The notes below the pieces were generated by a model, which was not told the DNA's origin, searched no databases, and saw only the letters and a program-made list of their open reading frames with translations. A stretch of DNA of 64,000 bases, taken from Phaeobacter sp. CECT 5382 (GTDB lineage Bacteria; Pseudomonadota; Alphaproteobacteria; Rhodobacterales; Rhodobacteraceae). Each line of letters starts with the position of its first letter. Position 1 is the stretch's first letter. The stretch covers positions 160,942-224,941 of the forward strand of contig NZ_CYSG01000005.1 in assembly GCF_001457775.1 (NCBI RefSeq), written 5' to 3'. Both the position numbers and the translations under genes were made by a program. Of this stretch, positions 63,168 through 64,000 are shown in pieces.

Positions 63168-63908
63168 TCACGAGACGGATTTGAGGAACTGTTGCAAACG
63201 CTCGGACTGGGGGTTGCCAAAGACCTCGGCAGGTGGACCCTGCTCTTCGATGCGTCCCTGGTAAAGATAGACGACATGATCCGCGACCTCGCGGGCAAAT
63301 CGCATCTCATGGGTGACCAGCAGCATGGTGCGCCCTTCGGCGGCCAGATCGCGGATCACGGTGAGAACTTCGCCGACCAGTTCCGGATCCAGCGCGCTGG
63401 TGGGTTCGTCAAACAGCATGACGGATGGATCCACAGCGAGTGCCCGCGCAATGGCGGCGCGCTGTTGCTGTCCACCAGACAAAAAGGCGGGAAAGGCGTC
63501 TTCTTTGTCGGCCAGGCCGACCCGCTGCAGCAGTTTTCGGGCGGATGCGATGGCTTCGGCACGGGGCTGCTTGAGCACATAGACCGGGACTTCGATGACA
63601 TTTTCGAGCAGGCTGCGATGGGTCCACAGGTTAAACGACTGAAACACCATGGCCAGGCGGGTGCGAATACGCTCGATCTGGCGCTGGTTGGCGGGGGTGC
63701 CATCCGCGCGCATCTGGATCTCTTCGCCGTCGATTTCAATCTTGCCGGAGGTTGGTGTTTCAAGGAAATTGGTGCAGCGCAGCATGGTGGACTTGCCTGA
63801 ACCGCTGCCACCGATAATCGCCACCACATCCCCCTGTTTGGCCGTCAGAGAAACCCCTTTGAGCACCTCTAGCGTGCCGAAGGATTTGTGCAGGTCGGTA
63901 ATGCGCAC
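63168..63908 (-). CDS. Polar amino-acid ABC ATPase, 5' end lost at IS junction
   Basis: This ABC ATPase has Walker A ([14 protein letters not shown]), signature ([16 protein letters not shown]), Walker B ([13 protein letters not shown]) and switch (VTHEMRF). The retained frame begins at GTG 63908 ([11 protein letters not shown]), immediately against the IS end, with an in-frame TGA upstream inside the IS and no Shine-Dalgarno. Family members normally have a few to twenty more residues before this point, so the native start was probably removed by the insertion. The downstream genes of the operon may be affected. Confidence 0.88.
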   Translation of the reverse strand: MRITDLHKSFGTLEVLKGVSLTAKQGDVVAIIGGSGSGKSTMLRCTNFLETPTSGKIEIDGEEIQMRADGTPANQRQIERIRTRLAMVFQSFNLWTHRSLLENVIEVPVYVLKQPRAEAIASARKLLQRVGLADKEDAFPAFLSGGQQQRAAIARALAVDPSVMLFDEPTSALDPELVGEVLTVIRDLAAEGRTMLLVTHEMRFAREVADHVVYLYQGRIEEQGPPAEVFGNPQSERLQQFLKSVS

Positions 63909-64000
63909 GGGCTTTGTTGCACAAATCGGGTGAGGGATTCATTTTGTGAATCCAGCATGGTAGCTGGAGTATATGAGCAGTTGGGCCCCTACGAAGTACA
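63909..64000 (+). mobile_element. IS5-family insertion sequence, left end only
   Basis: The sequence starting GGGCTTTGTTGCACAAATCG at 63909 resembles the terminal inverted repeats of IS5-family elements (compare GGCTTTGTTGAATAAATC of IS903). It is followed by a transposase start at 63973. The right end and target duplication are outside the window. Confidence 0.85.
63973..64000 (+). CDS. IS5-family transposase, N-terminus only
   Basis: ATG at 63973 reads MSSWAPTKY, the usual N-terminal start of IS5-family transposases of Rhodobacteraceae. GGAG lies five bases upstream. The rest is cut by the window edge. Confidence 0.8.

Overview
The window is chromosomal DNA from a marine alphaproteobacterium of the Roseobacter group (Rhodobacteraceae/Roseobacteraceae). 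The evidence is a GC-rich base composition, the dmdC/dmdD pair for late DMSP demethylation, a Roseobacter-type taurine ABC transporter, a CuyA-type cysteate sulfo-lyase, TRAP permeases, and CtrA-type TTAA-N7-TTAA boxes. Apart from an insertion-sequence end at the right edge, the genes share similar composition and mostly carry a Shine-Dalgarno motif. No rRNA, tRNA or CRISPR was seen.

Layout. 1-15.5 kb: the 3' end of thrC, an M16 zinc protease, acetyltransferases, a D-2-hydroxyacid dehydrogenase, apt, a LysE exporter, a YeiB/DUF418 membrane protein, mtnP, a MerR regulator divergent from a small membrane protein, a SulP anion transporter, and a run of small enzymes (CatB-like, flavin reductase, GNAT, EcsC, DUF1178, SDR). 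15.6-27.3 kb: a secreted SPOR/PG-binding protein with a catalytically dead trypsin fold; glyQ and glyS separated by an opposed marC, a membrane-anchored protein and gltS; a PPDK-like protein with an eroded ATP-grasp region; and a SleB cell-wall hydrolase. 27.5-42.5 kb: folB-folP, two EamA exporters, ilvC, two overlapping Lrp regulators, a class V aminotransferase, a UbiH-type hydroxylase, a HAD nucleotidase, a GntR regulator, a cellulose-synthase-like glycosyltransferase behind an array of CtrA boxes, carA and yqeY.

42.8-49.2 kb: a VOC protein, the dmdC-dmdD operon divergent from an AraC regulator with a 22-bp-spaced direct repeat between them, and TRAP small and large permeases without a binding protein. 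49.5-63.9 kb looks like an organosulfonate island: tauABC, a LysR, a GcvT-fused FAD dehydrogenase directly followed by a histidinol-dehydrogenase-like (HpsN-like) enzyme, a second LysR, cuyA, an Asp/Glu-type racemase, and a four-gene polar amino-acid ABC importer. An IS5-family element starts at 63909 and abuts the first retained codon of the importer's ATPase gene, which has probably lost its native start.

The right third is geared to phytoplankton-derived organic sulfur: DMSP through DmdC/DmdD, sulfonate uptake through TauABC, and cysteate desulfonation through CuyA, probably supplied by the amino-acid importer and racemase. The substrate of the FAD dehydrogenase/HisD-like pair is not known from sequence and is the best candidate for undescribed biochemistry here.
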